Origin: Nymphaea colorata
Taxonomy: Eukaryota > Streptophyta > Magnoliopsida > Nymphaeales > Nymphaeaceae
DNA: 60,000 nucleotides
NCBI RefSeq assembly: GCF_008831285.2
Contig: NC_045147.1
Location: forward strand, 11,041,427 to 11,101,426
Direction of reading: 5' to 3'
In this document: one piece after another, positions 1 through 15,100 of the stretch
How positions within the stretch are numbered: the stretch's first letter is position 1
How the letters are laid out: each line of letters begins with the position of its first letter
The notes under the pieces: generated by a model
Seen by the model: the letters and a program-made list of their open reading frames with translations, nothing else
Database searches by the model: none
Told to the model about the DNA's origin: nothing
Made by a program: the position numbers and the translations under genes

Positions 1-145
1 ATCAATGGATGGTAACAAAGACTCTATAGAAATGTGTGAACATAAGGGTACAAGAATCATTTAGTATCAATGGATGGTAACAAAGAAATAAAGGTGACTT
101 TGAAGGAAATTTCATTTTGTATTTGGGGAAAATTAGGATATTTAC

Positions 146-3100
146 CTGCATTAGTTTAGTGCCTTTTTCTCCCTCAAATTTTTCTGGATATATAGCAGCA
201 TAAATCATCAGTAAGCGTAATTTGACTTCCCGGGTAGCTTCCTATTCAAACATTAAATATATGCATGTATATAGAAACTGTTAACAGCTTGGCCAAACTG
301 TATGATGAATTGAAGACAAAGAGGAAATCCTAACTCTGAGTAAGGGACCTGCTTCACCCTGAGAAATTGGATCACCTCCTTTGTCCCAGCATGACCAAAG
401 ACAAGATCCTCCTCCAAGTGACCAACTTCTTGAAGCCCAAATTCTCTGATCTTCTCATTAAGTTTCTGAGCAATCTGTAAATTGAAGAAAAGAAAAAGTA
501 AATGAACATGAGAAATAGAAATTCTCTGACTCGTCAACCTTCATAATCGTAACCTTCAGGTAGCTTACAAGGTAAAAATGAAGACTATTGAAAATCAGAA
601 ATAAGTGAACCAGAAAATGGCACAGCAGCAAAAAGGAAGGCATAGTACATTATAATAACACTTTCCATTTTAGAGAATGTGCATACATGGCAAAAAAAAA
701 AAAAGAGAAAAAGAATAATTTGAGAGACAGATTCATAAATCTAATACAACTTGTCTAGTAGGTTACAGCGCTCCCTCCAGAAGGGAACTTGTTATATTTG
801 GGGGTCCTGACTATCTATATGAAAGCTAAAAGCATCTATGTGCATGTGTATTATAAGCAAGAGAAAGGGAAACATAAGAAAAAAACAAAACAAAACAAAA
901 CAAAACATAAGAGAGAAAAAAAAAACAAAACAAAACATGCTTTCTTTAGCCTCTTCATGTAACGCATAAACACAAAACAAATATAACTAGAAGGATAGAT
1001 TATGCAGAGAAAATAAGCAGTGAAAAGATACCAGCAAAATAAAACATAAAATCAAGAAAAAAGTAAATAGCAAAGGTTGATGATAATGATAATTATTGAC
1101 CAACAACAAGCATGCATAAGTACAGTGTACTACTTTATTAGACAAGGGAAATATCTAGATAAAAAGTAAAATCAAGTAAAGCAGTGTATTTATATCCAAG
1201 AACCAACATCAACATGAAGAGTAAGCTTGTCTATCTGCTCACTGTACTGCGGTAAAGCTTGAACCATCTTCTGCAGATCTCTTGTTGACAGATCACTTCC
1301 ATCTCTGAAACAAAGTTAGAAAGTCAAGGAGTCTGCAATTGGATATTCAAATCACAAATGAGAACAGATGTGATGCAGTAAAGCAACAAAACATCTGCAG
1401 TCATCTTCTTATAGATGCAGTGCAATAGATCCTAGGCAATTGAACCAGGGACCACACAACTTGAAAAGAATATTATATATGTCAACATGTTATGCAAGAT
1501 TTTCATGCTACCGTGCAGAATTTGGCAACCCAAGACTAAAACAAGGCAGTAGTTACATAGAACTACATGCACGCTGAACATCACCTTCTGTAAAGGAAGG
1601 CAAAACAAGAATAGGTTTAATAAGATGAAAAATCTTTGTTAAATTGAATAACTTCCAAGCACAATAAATGAATCTTGGACTATGCAACTGCATGCAAAAA
1701 ACTCAAGCATGGGAAGTGTCATAAATTAAGCTAAATATGTCCTCATCATTAATGAGCAAAAATAGGAAATGTTATAATTTATATATTGGTACACAGGAAC
1801 ATGTCCTATGTGGCATACACATGTGCACGTACATGAAAATATACAGATGCATGTGTATGTGCACATGAAACATGCATGTCTCATGTATGATGTATCGAAA
1901 ATATTTCGACCACTGAGAAGGCAAACACCTTGAGCTATGACGAATTTGAGCAGCTTTGTTCTTTGAAATAAAGTTTTGCATCTTTACATGCAGTCGTTCA
2001 CTAGCCTGACAAGAAAGAAGAATGAGAAAGACTCCATATTTTCCCCCAAACAAAAGCTTTCACACAGATACCCTACATCTGCAAAATGCAAATCACGGAG
2101 CTCAACCCATATAGGGTCATGATCTTCCAAAAGAACCTCCTTCTTCTCCAATTTCCCTTGAGTTGTAACCTGCAATTGCGGATGAACTGCTCATGTGGTG
2201 ATGGCTGGAACTAACCCAGAAATGATGGAATATTTCATGATAGATAAATATACCTCATATACATATTTATTCCCTTCCATATTTAGCAGATCGTGACACA
2301 TGGCACCATATGTCCACCCATGAATAACAGGTGCGACCTAAAAAGTGTAAAGCATTTCAGGTTTTAGCAGATAATCACTTTTTCCTTGTAATTCACCAGA
2401 TCATTAAAATCAAAGTTCACGGTTCTAGGAATTACAAAACCTGATCCACGGATCTGTCAACAATCAGCAATTCACACGTTTCTGACTTGGGAAAATGTGG
2501 GATGGTGGATTTGTATTTCTCTAAGAAGTTCCAAAGAGCAGCAGCAAACTTAGTAGGAATTAAATCATGAAGAGTTGTAAGTGTTGATGGATCCAATGAC
2601 TTGGCAGCACGGTACCTCACATTAGGAAATTCCTTGAAAAAAAGGAAGAAAGAACTTGAGCATGCTAAAGAAGTTATTTAAAGTGGTTTAACATAGGAGT
2701 TATGTTGAGAAGATACTGTAATTCATAATATGAAACTCATATAGGAACCTGTCATTCATAATATCATTAGGTAACCAAAACAATCAAGCATGAAACCAAG
2801 TTCCTTTCTGCACTTTATTTCCTCTCCATCATGTGAAGTATTTCTCTCACAAAAAAAGAAACAGTACACAGGCATGAGAGTGCAAACATTATTTTGAGAC
2901 TGTCCGTGGAAATAGCTCCACTTAATTGTTAACATGCAACCATTCTCAATGACACCCAAATTATTTTGCAAAAGCCAAATGAAGCCCAAAATCTTTGAGC
3001 GTGATCAGGTGTATCCTGAAAGGACAATCAATTAAACAAAAACATAAAAGACTTTTTACCAAGCTTTGACATAAAAACGGCAATATGCAAAAGAATAAAA

Positions 3101-6100
3101 AGGCAGAGATTTTGCTTAAACAATTTTATGTATAAATAAATTAAAGAACCAGGAAGAAAACCTACAAACATAAGCCACCACACTTTGGCAACCAACCTAC
3201 TTAAACCATTCTATGTACCTTCCAAGTATTTCTCATCTGTTAAAGTGCCAACTAAGGACTAGTAGGTGAAAAGAAAGGAAAAGTGCTGCAACAGCGAGTA
3301 AAGGTGCAGGAGATCGAAAGTGTTCTGTGATTCTAAGAGTATATTAATGTCTTCTTAAAAGTTAGATCCTCAATATTGGTACTGATAGGTTCTTCCTCAT
3401 TAGTCGATTAGGCCTATCACACACTAATACCTTCAAGTGATCAGTTTCATCCTTTGATAGTGAGAAGTCAAGTTGCTTAGTTAATTTTCTCATACGTAGG
3501 TAAACTTATGGTCATTTGAAGTTAGATCTAGTAAGCTAGAGTAATCAAGTTCTTCACTTTCAAACTTATCCAATTGTTCTTTCCACAGATGACCAACTTT
3601 TAGAGAACCACTTCATAAGGGTATGAGAATTACTGGGAAGGCAGGATCTTTACTAAAGGAAGACTATAAAGAAGAACAGTTGCACACAATATTGTACAAC
3701 TGACCACCATTACGAGCAGTAAACCTTAGCAACCTCAATTGATGATTGGAATAATTGCAACAATGTCTACAATGCTACAAGTTCACTAATTTACAGTTAA
3801 TAAGATCAAGGTGGGCAAAGAAAGAAAGTAGAAAGTAAATTACACATTGATATAGAGAATAAGAGAGAGAGAGAGAGAGAGAAGATTGTACACAATAGTC
3901 ATTACGTTGATGAACATCACGCGATTACGTGAATAAAAATTCATAATTAAAAATGTTGAAGGAAAAAAAACTATAATAAAATTGAATGAACCAAGAGATC
4001 GTGAAAAAGTTTGAGAGACTTTAAAAAGGTAACATTGGATGATTGGACTAAACAAAAGTTCACCAAGTCTAAAATTGAGCAGAAGAAGGCATCAAATTCC
4101 CTGACAGCACTTGACACAGCTTTGACAATGTCCAAGCCATGCCCATGTCTGGATCCAAGTTATATAGTGCTAACGATAGTCCAGCTGCCTTTCAGGCATC
4201 TACGTATTACATAGTAAATTGAAAATTTAGTATAAGTAATAATTTAATTCATACCCTCATGGAAGCAAAAACTGTGGCAACTCGGCTGGCCATTGCATTC
4301 AAACAATCATCAAACTTACGAGAACCCTCCATGTGTTCCCCATAGAGGACCTCAAGTGCATGCTCATCATCAGTAATATAGCCCTGTAAATGATAGCAAG
4401 GTTGCATGGATTTTAACACATAGAGGAGAATGAAAGTACAGGTACTCAATAATTGCATGTGAATATAAAACAGACAAATATCTAAAGATATCTAAATTCT
4501 AATAAGGAAATTTCTGCTTGCTAGAACCATGAGCAGCAGACTTAGGCCAAGCCAGGTTAGAGTGACCAGAAGCCTGCAAAGATCTGGGCAGTCCAACCAA
4601 GATCCCTGCCCATCTTAGAAGGTTCAAGCTTAGTAAAAAGTTCTGCACCCACTATTTGAGGCAACTTCAATCCGGATTAGTTTAATCTTATTAGCTGAGT
4701 CAGCAACAACTGCACTGAATATAAGTCCAACTGATGCAAGGAAACACTAACAAGTATACAACTTCACGTAAATGGCACATAGATGGATATCCAACAACTT
4801 AGAACGTTCAAGCTTAGTAAAAAGCTCTGTGCCCACTATTCGAGGCAACTTCAATCCAGGTTAGTTTAATCTTATTATGCTGAGCCAGCAACAACTGCAC
4901 TGAATATGAATCCAACTGGTGCACTGAAACACTAACAGGTCTACAACTCCACATGAATGGCACATAGATGGATACCCAACAACTTACTAGGAAAGGTCTT
5001 GGACAACGATATGCTTCATCAGATAGACAAGCATAAACAACTGAAATATATAATAATTGCAAGAAAAAAAATGATATCTACTTGATAACATTGTGTTTTT
5101 GCATGTTCAAGTAAATTTGAGAAAGAGAAAGACATGCACCTGATTATCAACAGTAAAATATTCCAAGTTCATCTGCAGCATTTAAAAGCAAACAAAATGT
5201 TGAAATTGAGTGAATTACATTGAGTCAAAGTAATATAAAAAGGTAATATGAAATCATGAATGTAGAAGATAAGAGAAGTTGGTGAATTTAATTCAAATCA
5301 ATGAACAAAAGATTGATAATTTTTTTAAGACAATGATCAAATATGACCATGAAAAGTCTCTTCACAAAAACCTTTCAAAGAATAAACAAATGACTAAAAT
5401 TACCTCTCTCAATGCAGCTATACGAGCTAAAACACTTGTATCACTTTTTATGTGCGCAACCAGATCTCTTGCAACAGGTGAACTAAAGAACACATGTGCC
5501 CTGAAACAAAATTTAAAAACTTTCATGAAGTCCAAGAAAAAAAAATGGATAGAGGGGCTTAAGTAAGATAGTCCACATACTTTTTGTATAATGGGCATCT
5601 TCCTGACATGTCAGACACAAACCTAACAATACTGCAAACAAGAAACCAAAAGTCAGCTAAAATCCACACAATGCACCTCATAAGTCATATCATGCAAGAG
5701 ATTGATGCTATGAATCACCAAAGATAAGCAAAGAAGCAATTACAAAAATAATCTACGTGTAAATTAAACTCCTGTATCTGATTAATAGTATGTTACATTA
5801 AATATGTCATATATTTCAATCTAACTTCAATTGAATCCTGGAGACTTCACCGATGATAAAAATACAAGCAAAAAACATACCAAGGATTAAAATAATCACA
5901 TTATATATATGTCATATATTTCAACCTAACTTCAATTGAATCCTAGAGACTTCAGCGATGATAAAAATACAAGCAAAAAAATACTAAGGAATAAAAGAAT
6001 CACATTATTTAAAATTCAGGAAGCAGTTTCAGTTTGTCATGCTTATCACATTCTATAGAAACCATTAGTACAGCACCCTCCAATGGAATTTAATTCATAA

Positions 6101-9100
6101 ACCTAAAGCAGGTTAGATCTCAGATAGTTTCCTACTGAGCTATGTTGCTAAGGCCTCGCCTAGCCGTGGACTAAGCATGAGTCCACACCTGTCGCCTAAG
6201 TCCATCACTTAGGCAATGGGATATGTGTTGGCACCTAAGCTGGTGCCTACGCTTGCTTAGGCTGGCCTAGGTGCCAACACACCTAGTCCATGAGAAAGTG
6301 AAAATCACCTTCCTTTTCAATTAAAGTTTCTTATTTAGTATATATTGCTATGTATTTTATTTTGTATTGATTGCGTACTTTTATGTATTGATATGTTGAT
6401 TATGCTGTGTATACTGTCATATGTATATACAGTTAGTCACTTAGTCTGTTATATATTACTATGATACCGCATACCTGTTATACTACATTAGTATGGTTAG
6501 GTTACGTACTTATATCATATAGTTGTATGTATTGTTAATTTGTTATACCTGTTATAAACTTATATGTATATACTATCCCATACTGTTAGTCTGTTTTGTT
6601 AACCTGCTGTTATACCTGTTACATGTATTGTAATACTTGTACCTGCTGTTATACCTGTTATGTACTGTTAGCCTGTTTTGTTACATATACTACTTGCTAT
6701 TCTACCAGTTATATGCATTGTAATACAAATTGTTATTCTTATTATATGTATTGTAATACGTGTTATATGTATATACTGTTACGTACAGTCTGTTATACAT
6801 GTTATATAGTACTGCATCAACCTATTATATGTATATACCGTAGTCACAAATAATGTCTCGAAGTTTTAAACACGAGGTTTTTCTCAGGTATAATACGGAG
6901 ATCTTGAAAAAAAGGGAAAATATGGTAAATTTTAAAAAAATTTAAAAACTAAAAATGGGGGAAAAAATAAAATAAGTGCGTAAGTAATAACACAAACATC
7001 AAAAGGTAAGTAAATTTGCAACAAATAAAAAATAGAAAATGAAAAAAAAAAACTGTTTGGCAGTAAAAAAAACTGAAAAAAGGTAAAAAAAATGCGTTAA
7101 AAACGCGTTTTTAACTTTTTTTTTTCAAAAAAACACATTTTTTAAATGTTTTAAACGGCCATCTAATTTATCGCATTTTTTTCGAAAAAAAGGCATTTTT
7201 GTGACTATTATACTATTAGCCTCTTATATAATATGTAGTATTGTGATACCATACCTGTTGTACGCATATGTTAGTATGGTTATGTACTTACATGCATTGT
7301 TACTGTTGCGTACTTATATGTATTGTTACTGTTGTGTACCAAAAAAATTTTAAAAAAATTGGTCACTTTTTTTGCCTACGCCCGCCTCGGTGCTAGAGCC
7401 TAGGCGCCTTGACAAGATAGCTACTGAGAAGCTCCAACTTCAAGTGCGCTCGAAGTATCTTGGACTCTTCAATAGGGCTGACTGTAGTTTGCTTTCATTT
7501 TTGTCGAATCATTGATAGAATCATAGCTTGTCAATTGTTAATTTTCTTTTAGTAGAAAATTTTATATATGTACATAGGTCCTTGCCACACCCTCACCCAT
7601 GTTTTTTTGAAAAATACCAGAACTGCACCAGCATAAGAACAGGCAACCACACCTGTGACATACGTGGGCTCAATGCAAGCTCAAATAGGTTTGGATGGGT
7701 AAACATTGGAACCAAACCAAATCTATTACCTGTTTTCTTTGACACTGAAAGACATTTAAGCTTTAATATAAGCACCCCCAGAATACAGGTGAGAGCAATT
7801 TCCACAAGAGCCATGATTGTGTGTGCTACAAAATACAACCTGAAATTCCATAGATATTAATGCTGGAGCTATCCGTTTGGATTAAGAATAGGATCCAGCT
7901 TTTTTGCTTGTTCCGTTGTTATTCAGTTTGGACTATTTTTTATTTTCTATTTGGATCCAAGATCCAACTTACCTAGGTAGTCCTTTTAAGGGCACGTTTG
8001 CTCTTTGTTAAGTTGGTTAAGTTGATTAAGAAAATCTAATTTTCTTTTGGTTAATTTCTTCTGGTTCCCTATATTTCGTTTTTGCTTTCTATTTCTGCAT
8101 TTAATTATTTTTTCAGCAGGGTTTAGAGTGAGGAGCTCCAGTTGTTGCGCCGGAGTGACTGAAGTGGAACCATTTCTCTTAATGTTTCCTTAGCTATTTA
8201 TATTTGCATAGTGTATCACGTGTTCTTCCAATGTCACATAAAGCAAGTACTAGCCTACTAGGTAGCAGAATAGCAAAGTTATCTCACTTTCTCCTTATTC
8301 CTCTCTCTTCTTTTACTTCATTGTTTCTTCTCCTCCCATCTTATCTCTTCTCCTATAGAGATAAAGGCACCAAAGTGAGGATCCAAGGACATCTAACAAG
8401 AAGGCAGATTGGGATCCAATTCTCCAGTAGATTGAAAAAATGTCACGTGCTTGATTTATATTTCATTTCATATTTAAATCATATTGAATTGGATCATCTT
8501 TCATCTCCACGTAGCACAAGAATCTATATATATTGTGAAAACTGGATGCATTCCATATAGAAGGAGGATAGAGCATGGTTTGAGGCTGTCTGGAATGCTA
8601 AGATGACTCAAATTTTTCCAATCAATGTGCTGGGACACAGTTTAGAGCTGAAATTGAGATGACAAAATGACTCAGTTTTCCCCATTCCTCATCCTATCTC
8701 ACATAGCATATGTACTAATTATGAATGGAATTATTCTTTTTCCCCATTCGGTGTGCTACTCCACGTAGGACATGTATCAGTTCCTCCCTAGAGATTCATG
8801 GATTTAGTTTCAAGTTGGTCCTCTGATTGATTCTAAGTTCACTGTCAAGTTCTATATTTGCAACCTCGGTTGCAGAGAATTCTACAGAGGTCTGTCCAAA
8901 CCCAACTCCAGATGCATTAACAGTATCAATGTGATCATTTAGCTACAAAGGATCCGGCCAAAGATCAGACCAATTAAGGTTCTTGTTTGGAAATGGTTTT
9001 AAAACAAAAATGCTGTCTTGGGTCGATGGGAAGCAAGTTCCAATTTCGCTCAGTTGAGATGGAAATCATATAAGACCTGTAATGGTCACACAATTTGACA

Positions 9101-12100
9101 TTAGAAAAACGCTGATCCAAGTGCGATCTACCTCCTAGGATATGAAATATATGTAGATGGAGTCTGGACATACAATCTAAGCCCATATGTACATAAATGG
9201 AAAAATATCTCCTGTGAAGCAAATGCAAATTATATGCAACTGTGAAGAATGAAGTCTTGAATTTAACCAAGCAAAATGTGAAGGATGACCTGATTGACGA
9301 GTCTAAATGTGACCCTTGCATGTTTGTCCATAATTTAATGTAAATGTGTTCAGTTCATGTTTTAATGTGAATCTAGATCATATGCCAACCTAGAAGGCTG
9401 AATTAAATATGCATAATCTAATTACAAATCCAAAATCTGAAACCAGTAAACGTTTGGACCTTATTTTCATAATTTGATATGAAAAATGTGCTAGATTTAT
9501 ATCAAACATCTTAACTACTGCATATTATAAGCATTTTACATGAATTGACCGGGCCAGTTTCACGCTTCAACACTACGTCTAATCCAGGCAAACGTCTATA
9601 TAAGGCTAACTAACATTTCAGGACACATCCAAGCCACCCAGATCCATTTTTGTAGAACTGAAAATTATCAACCTAGATGCAGACCAACAGCCAAGAATAA
9701 CCATCACCAGTGGAAAATCAAATAAATCCATCAATGATGTCTAAAGCACAGCTTTCCACTTTTCTTATTCTTTCCTCCAGCCTAGCTGACACGAAACTCT
9801 TACATATATATACATGTATGTGTGTGCACTGTTGATTCAACTGATGGAGACTGACCATTTTGGCTCAATGCTCCCTCACCCACCACATATACACACATTA
9901 GAATTTAGAAACCTACAAAGAAAATATCAAAAAGGACAAAATATTCTCAAAAGAAGACTTTTTCCTGATAATTATCTGCCTTAAAGGCTAAAAGAGCAAG
10001 TATTTTAGTATCCCAAGTTCTTAGAGGACAGTCCATAAAGAAGTCATTGATCTGTGAACAAAAAGTCGGAAGATGACCATTGTGGCATGTGAAACTAAGC
10101 CTGTAGACTAGGACGACACAAGTCCAGCATTCTCATAGATTTAGAAATAAAAAATAAAGGTGAAAGTGCATGGCAGAGGAAAGGCTGAAACCATACTTTT
10201 CTTTCAGTGGCTGGATAAAGTATACAGCATCCATTGATGGCAATGGTTGTCTCCGCTTGTACAGGTCTTCTACCACTGTTTCCAATAAAGTAGGGAGTTA
10301 AAGGGTTCCAGTTACAAGTTATAATAAATTACCTAGAAACACCATAAAGAACCCATAATGGCCAACCTCAAGAGAAAATTATAGCCAAATAACAGCAGGC
10401 ATGTAGAAATTGTCTTATTAAGAAACAAGAAATCATCCTTCGCTCTCTTGTAGACTTCAAAGGTGAAAACAAAATAATGCTTAATAACTATTGATTACAT
10501 CAGAATGATGAATTAGTCAACTGGACACATGCTACTGAAACTGGAAACCATAACAAGCTGAACTTAAGATGCTAACCACCTTTAGTTGACAGAAATTCCA
10601 CGCTAATTTGCAGTCAAAAGTTACCAGTACAGGCAATTTGGTTCCATGAAAGATGCTCCATGCTAATTTGCAGTCTAAAGTTACCAGTACAGTCAATTTG
10701 GTTCCAAGAATCTTGGAGAAGAATTTCAGAAAATACTTAAATCTGAAAGCCTACCTAACATATTGCTATTATAGAAACATGAGTTCTCAGGAAAAACACA
10801 AGCGAGAAAAGACTTCTCCAGCTTATGGCTGATGCTTGACAAACAAAGAGCCATGTTTGGAATATGCCACATCATCAAATGTCTAAAAACATACTAGTTC
10901 GAGTGAAGCCCAACAACGACCGATGAAGGCTGTGGAGCTTAGCATTCAACCCAAGAATTGACAAGTGAGGCCAAGAAACCCATCGATCATTTTTGGAGAG
11001 AACATGGAGAACTATGGCTTCATAATTCTGACCAAGTCAGCAGCAAAATGGTGACTCTTAGATTGTTGGAAGAAACCAAATGATAACAAAATTTTGCTGA
11101 TTCAGGTACCAAGCCACCATCTGTTAAGTGCCTTAAATTTTTGTACTTTTTTAAAGTTAGTATGTGTCATTATGTTAACATCAAGGCCGTATCAGAAAAC
11201 TTTTAACAAAATCAGATATTTGAAACAATATCCATATTTGAACAGCATGAGGAGAAAAAGAATTTTCCTTAAATAATTTGTTTGAAACAATTTTTTTTTT
11301 ATTACCAAACAATACATGTCATATACAGACAAACTAGAATAAAATTAAGTCAAAAATAAGAAATGCTGTAAGTAGCAGAACCCATAGAATGCAAAAGAGG
11401 GAAGTCATGTATAGAGGAATAAAATGCTCATATCATTTCAGAAGAAACCAATATCGATAACTCAAGGAATTGCAATTTTTCCTTACAAGAAATTCCAGCA
11501 TCTGTAATATCAGCCATCTTGCAAGCATAAGACATGATCTTGACAGTCACTTTGTCCATTATCAGCACCTGCAGATTGTGCATAGCAAACGAGGTCTTTA
11601 AGTTTAGGTCTTCTAACAACAAATCATACAAACTTCTGAAAAGAAGGCAAAGCCAAAAATACAAATGCCAAGATAAAGACTACTCACTCAAACTTAAGCC
11701 TTGAAAAACACCATACAATATTAGAATTCTACAAGTCTTCACAGGGGCATATTGCAACACAAAATAAGAAACAAGTTTTCTTTGTTCTTTGAAAATAAAG
11801 GAGCTAACTGGTTTATGACCAAGAATTTTTTTGCGGTGTACCGGATAGATGAAATATTACTTGCTCATACACGCTCGTACAACAAGAATCAAATATGGGT
11901 GAAATTTGTGATGAAGAAAATTAAACCATGTTATGCCTTCACAAACTGAAGCTTCACGAAAAAAGTCAACCCCGGAGTAGTTTCCTAAAAGAATTTCCAC
12001 TCACCATAGACAGAAAGAAATGCACCCTTGAATAAATTTTGGGATATCAAATGCCCCCGGGAACTACACCAATTTTCCCACAACCTGGTCCAACTAATCT

Positions 12101-12149
12101 TTCTACTAATCAGCAAGGGTGGACATAGCTGCTAGAATTTAAGGGTTAG

Positions 12150-12186
<37 letters not shown>

Positions 12187-15100
12187 TTTCATATGTCATA
12201 TACCCTTGGTTTTTTGATATATGGTTGTAGATAATTTTTATATATATGTGTGCATAGGTCCCTTATGTATTTCTTCTGTTTCTTTGTTTTTTATCTTTTT
12301 TATTTATTAAAGGAAGGAGATCCAGCTGTTGGCCGGCTTCCAACGGCTAGATTTCTAGCTGTTGGAGTTGGCCCAACAGTCACCTCCTTCTCTCTCTTTT
12401 CTTCTTCTTGTACTATAAATAAGGGACTGTAGTCCCTTGTTATATATGGGCTTAAGGCCTATTTTTGGGTGCTTCTTTGAAGCTTAGTAATACAAGTTTC
12501 TACCTCTAGTCTGAGCTTTCCTCTTCTGTGAGTTCTTGGCATGGCTGGAATTTTCAAGAGAGTGATTGTTGAAGTTTTTCTATCATTAAGTTCAGATCTG
12601 ATTTATAATAGCTACTTGTGTACTTTCTGTGCAACTCCTTATGAAAATTTTTCCCAAAAAGCTCTTTTGTTTTGGTTCTTAGGAAATTTCAAGACAATCT
12701 AGGAAATTTAAAAAGTCAAAAAATATAACTATAATAGAACCATTAAAAGAACATCAGTTTTCTACTAATTTTTTATAAAAAGATTGACAACATACACAAC
12801 AGTTTTTTTCAATTTGAAAGAAAATAAATTAGCACCATTACAGTTAAAAGTACAAAAAAAACATTTTTTCTTTTAAAGAGAAAATATCATGATATTAACA
12901 GAATGTCTAGTATCCTATTTACTTTTTGGGAATATTTTGAAAATAGTGATATTTTCAATGTATTCATTTAAATGTATACCCAGGATCAAATTACACTATT
13001 TTTCAAGATTTTGTCGGCTTATCGCTGTAGGTGACAAGGGTAGTAGATGGACAAGGAATCTGCTTCCATTACAAATGATCACAGAGATCGTTCCCTATCA
13101 CATCATTATTTATTTATACCTTAAAGCTCCTCTCTGCGTGTGAAGTGTCATTCATTTAACATTCTGTCATTACCTCTCTGTATACAACTTTGTGCAAGTT
13201 TGCTAAATAAGATGGCAAAAGAAACCCAAATCAAGATCTCACTATACATCAAAAGGTCCACAGGTTGAAGAAAATGCTAACCAAGACAGTACCTTCCAAG
13301 TTGGTTTCAGTTCCCCTGCTTTGATTGAACCAAGCATCTCAGTTAGTAATCCTACAAGATTTCGTGGTGCAAAGGTTAGTGTAAAGAACATCCACTAGCA
13401 GAATGTAGATTAAAGCTATGAAAACTAAAAGGAGCACACAACAATCAAGTGTAACAATGTCATGATACTGAAGGCAAAAAATAGCTTAAGCCAATACATA
13501 GAAGGGTAATGATCACTATTTAGGGTGCATGAAATGACAGCTGATACCTAAGCAACTAATAGAAAAAATCCATGTTAGGAGCTGTGTAGGAAGATTATCT
13601 TAGCATGCATCATCAGTGCATGTTTCCAACACTATTGACTCAAATAAGATCAATAATGAGGTAATCATCAGTATAAAATTATAAATATGCATGAACTACA
13701 TGAAATAAATTCCTCAGTGATAGCAATCTCATCATTTTTTCCTTAACATACTTAAAAGCAAAAACTAATGAAACATTATTTCCATGCAAAGTAGGAATCA
13801 TGGTGTTTCAATTCAAACAGCAACATCTGAACTCGGTTATATTCATAAGCTGACATACAACGAGAGGCCAATAACCAACCATAACGCAAGTTGGAAAGGC
13901 CTACCAAACATAACCAAGGAAGCAGGAAATGTGGTAAGCAGAAAGTTAATAACCAAAGCCTGTTATGGCACAAGCTTACTCTGCTTATATGTTGAGGATA
14001 TTGCAATTAGACATATCACATATGTTACGAATACAAAGAAATGTTCACCATTTAAGAGAATCTGACAAGCCATTTCCCAGTACTCTCAAACAACATTGCA
14101 CTAGTTATAGAAGAACTACTCTGTAACATCCCAAACTTTTTCTTCTTCAACAGAAAAATGTGTTCGCTATATGCCCCAACTCCCTACAGCAATGCATTTC
14201 ATATTCTTCTCTTCCCTAAATATAGCATAAATGAACAGTTTAGTGATCAACCACTGTCCTGTCTAACCTAGTAGCAGCTATGATTGACCGTGCAAAGGAC
14301 AAGCACCAAGGGATCGCTTTTTGGTTCATTGGCAATAAGTCCAAAACAATTGGAGGTACTCTTGTATTACCATACTCAGGGACACACTGCATGAGAAACA
14401 CAACCATATTTTTCTCATACTTCTCCATTATTATACTTGGGGATGCGACTTCGTAAGAAACACAACCACTCCTTCCTTAGCATGCCTACAACCTTTGCAT
14501 CTAATACACCTTCCATTAGCTTAAATCAACTCCAAAGCATTCAATAGCCTCTGTGTTTCGACACACAATTTTTGCATGGATTTGTTTTCTTGGCCAAGGG
14601 ACCTCACTTCTTGAGTCAATTGATATTGTTTTATGTATGCCTTGCTATTACATAATTACTTGAGAAAAAAAAATGATCTTTAGATTCTTGAAAATCTGAC
14701 AGATCCTTGCAATTCATTGACTGACGTGCTAAGAATCCAAGTTTTCAACCTGTGTGTTGTCCACCTTTCCTTCAAGTTCAAACTTTTCATAATCGCCTAA
14801 TGCTACTATTCTTGGATTGCAAATTTTGCTATTCAAATACCAACCTGACATCCGTCCTCAACATTCCCAAGTATTTTTTCTGGATCAGCAACACTCTGTT
14901 GCTCAAACAGATTCAGTGGACTATTAACAAAAGGCAAATGAAGATATCAAGGAACTGACAAGCTTAACCATTCCTGGCTGATAGTTGTGGCATCATAATT
15001 TATTTTAACTAGCGGAAGGAATTTGACTAGTTTACCAAAAGTAATTCCACGCACAGCGGTAATGGAGGAGGATAAAAACACTCACTTCCTCAACTTAGTT

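Noticed and set aside
6330-7340. CRISPR-like or regular short repeat array
   Set aside because: Unit spacing and sequence are irregular, there are no uniform spacers, and the context is a plant intron.
8204-8560. 118-codon plus-strand frame in KEULE-like intron 4
   Set aside because: No family pattern, AT-rich low-complexity composition, and no supporting splice or promoter context.
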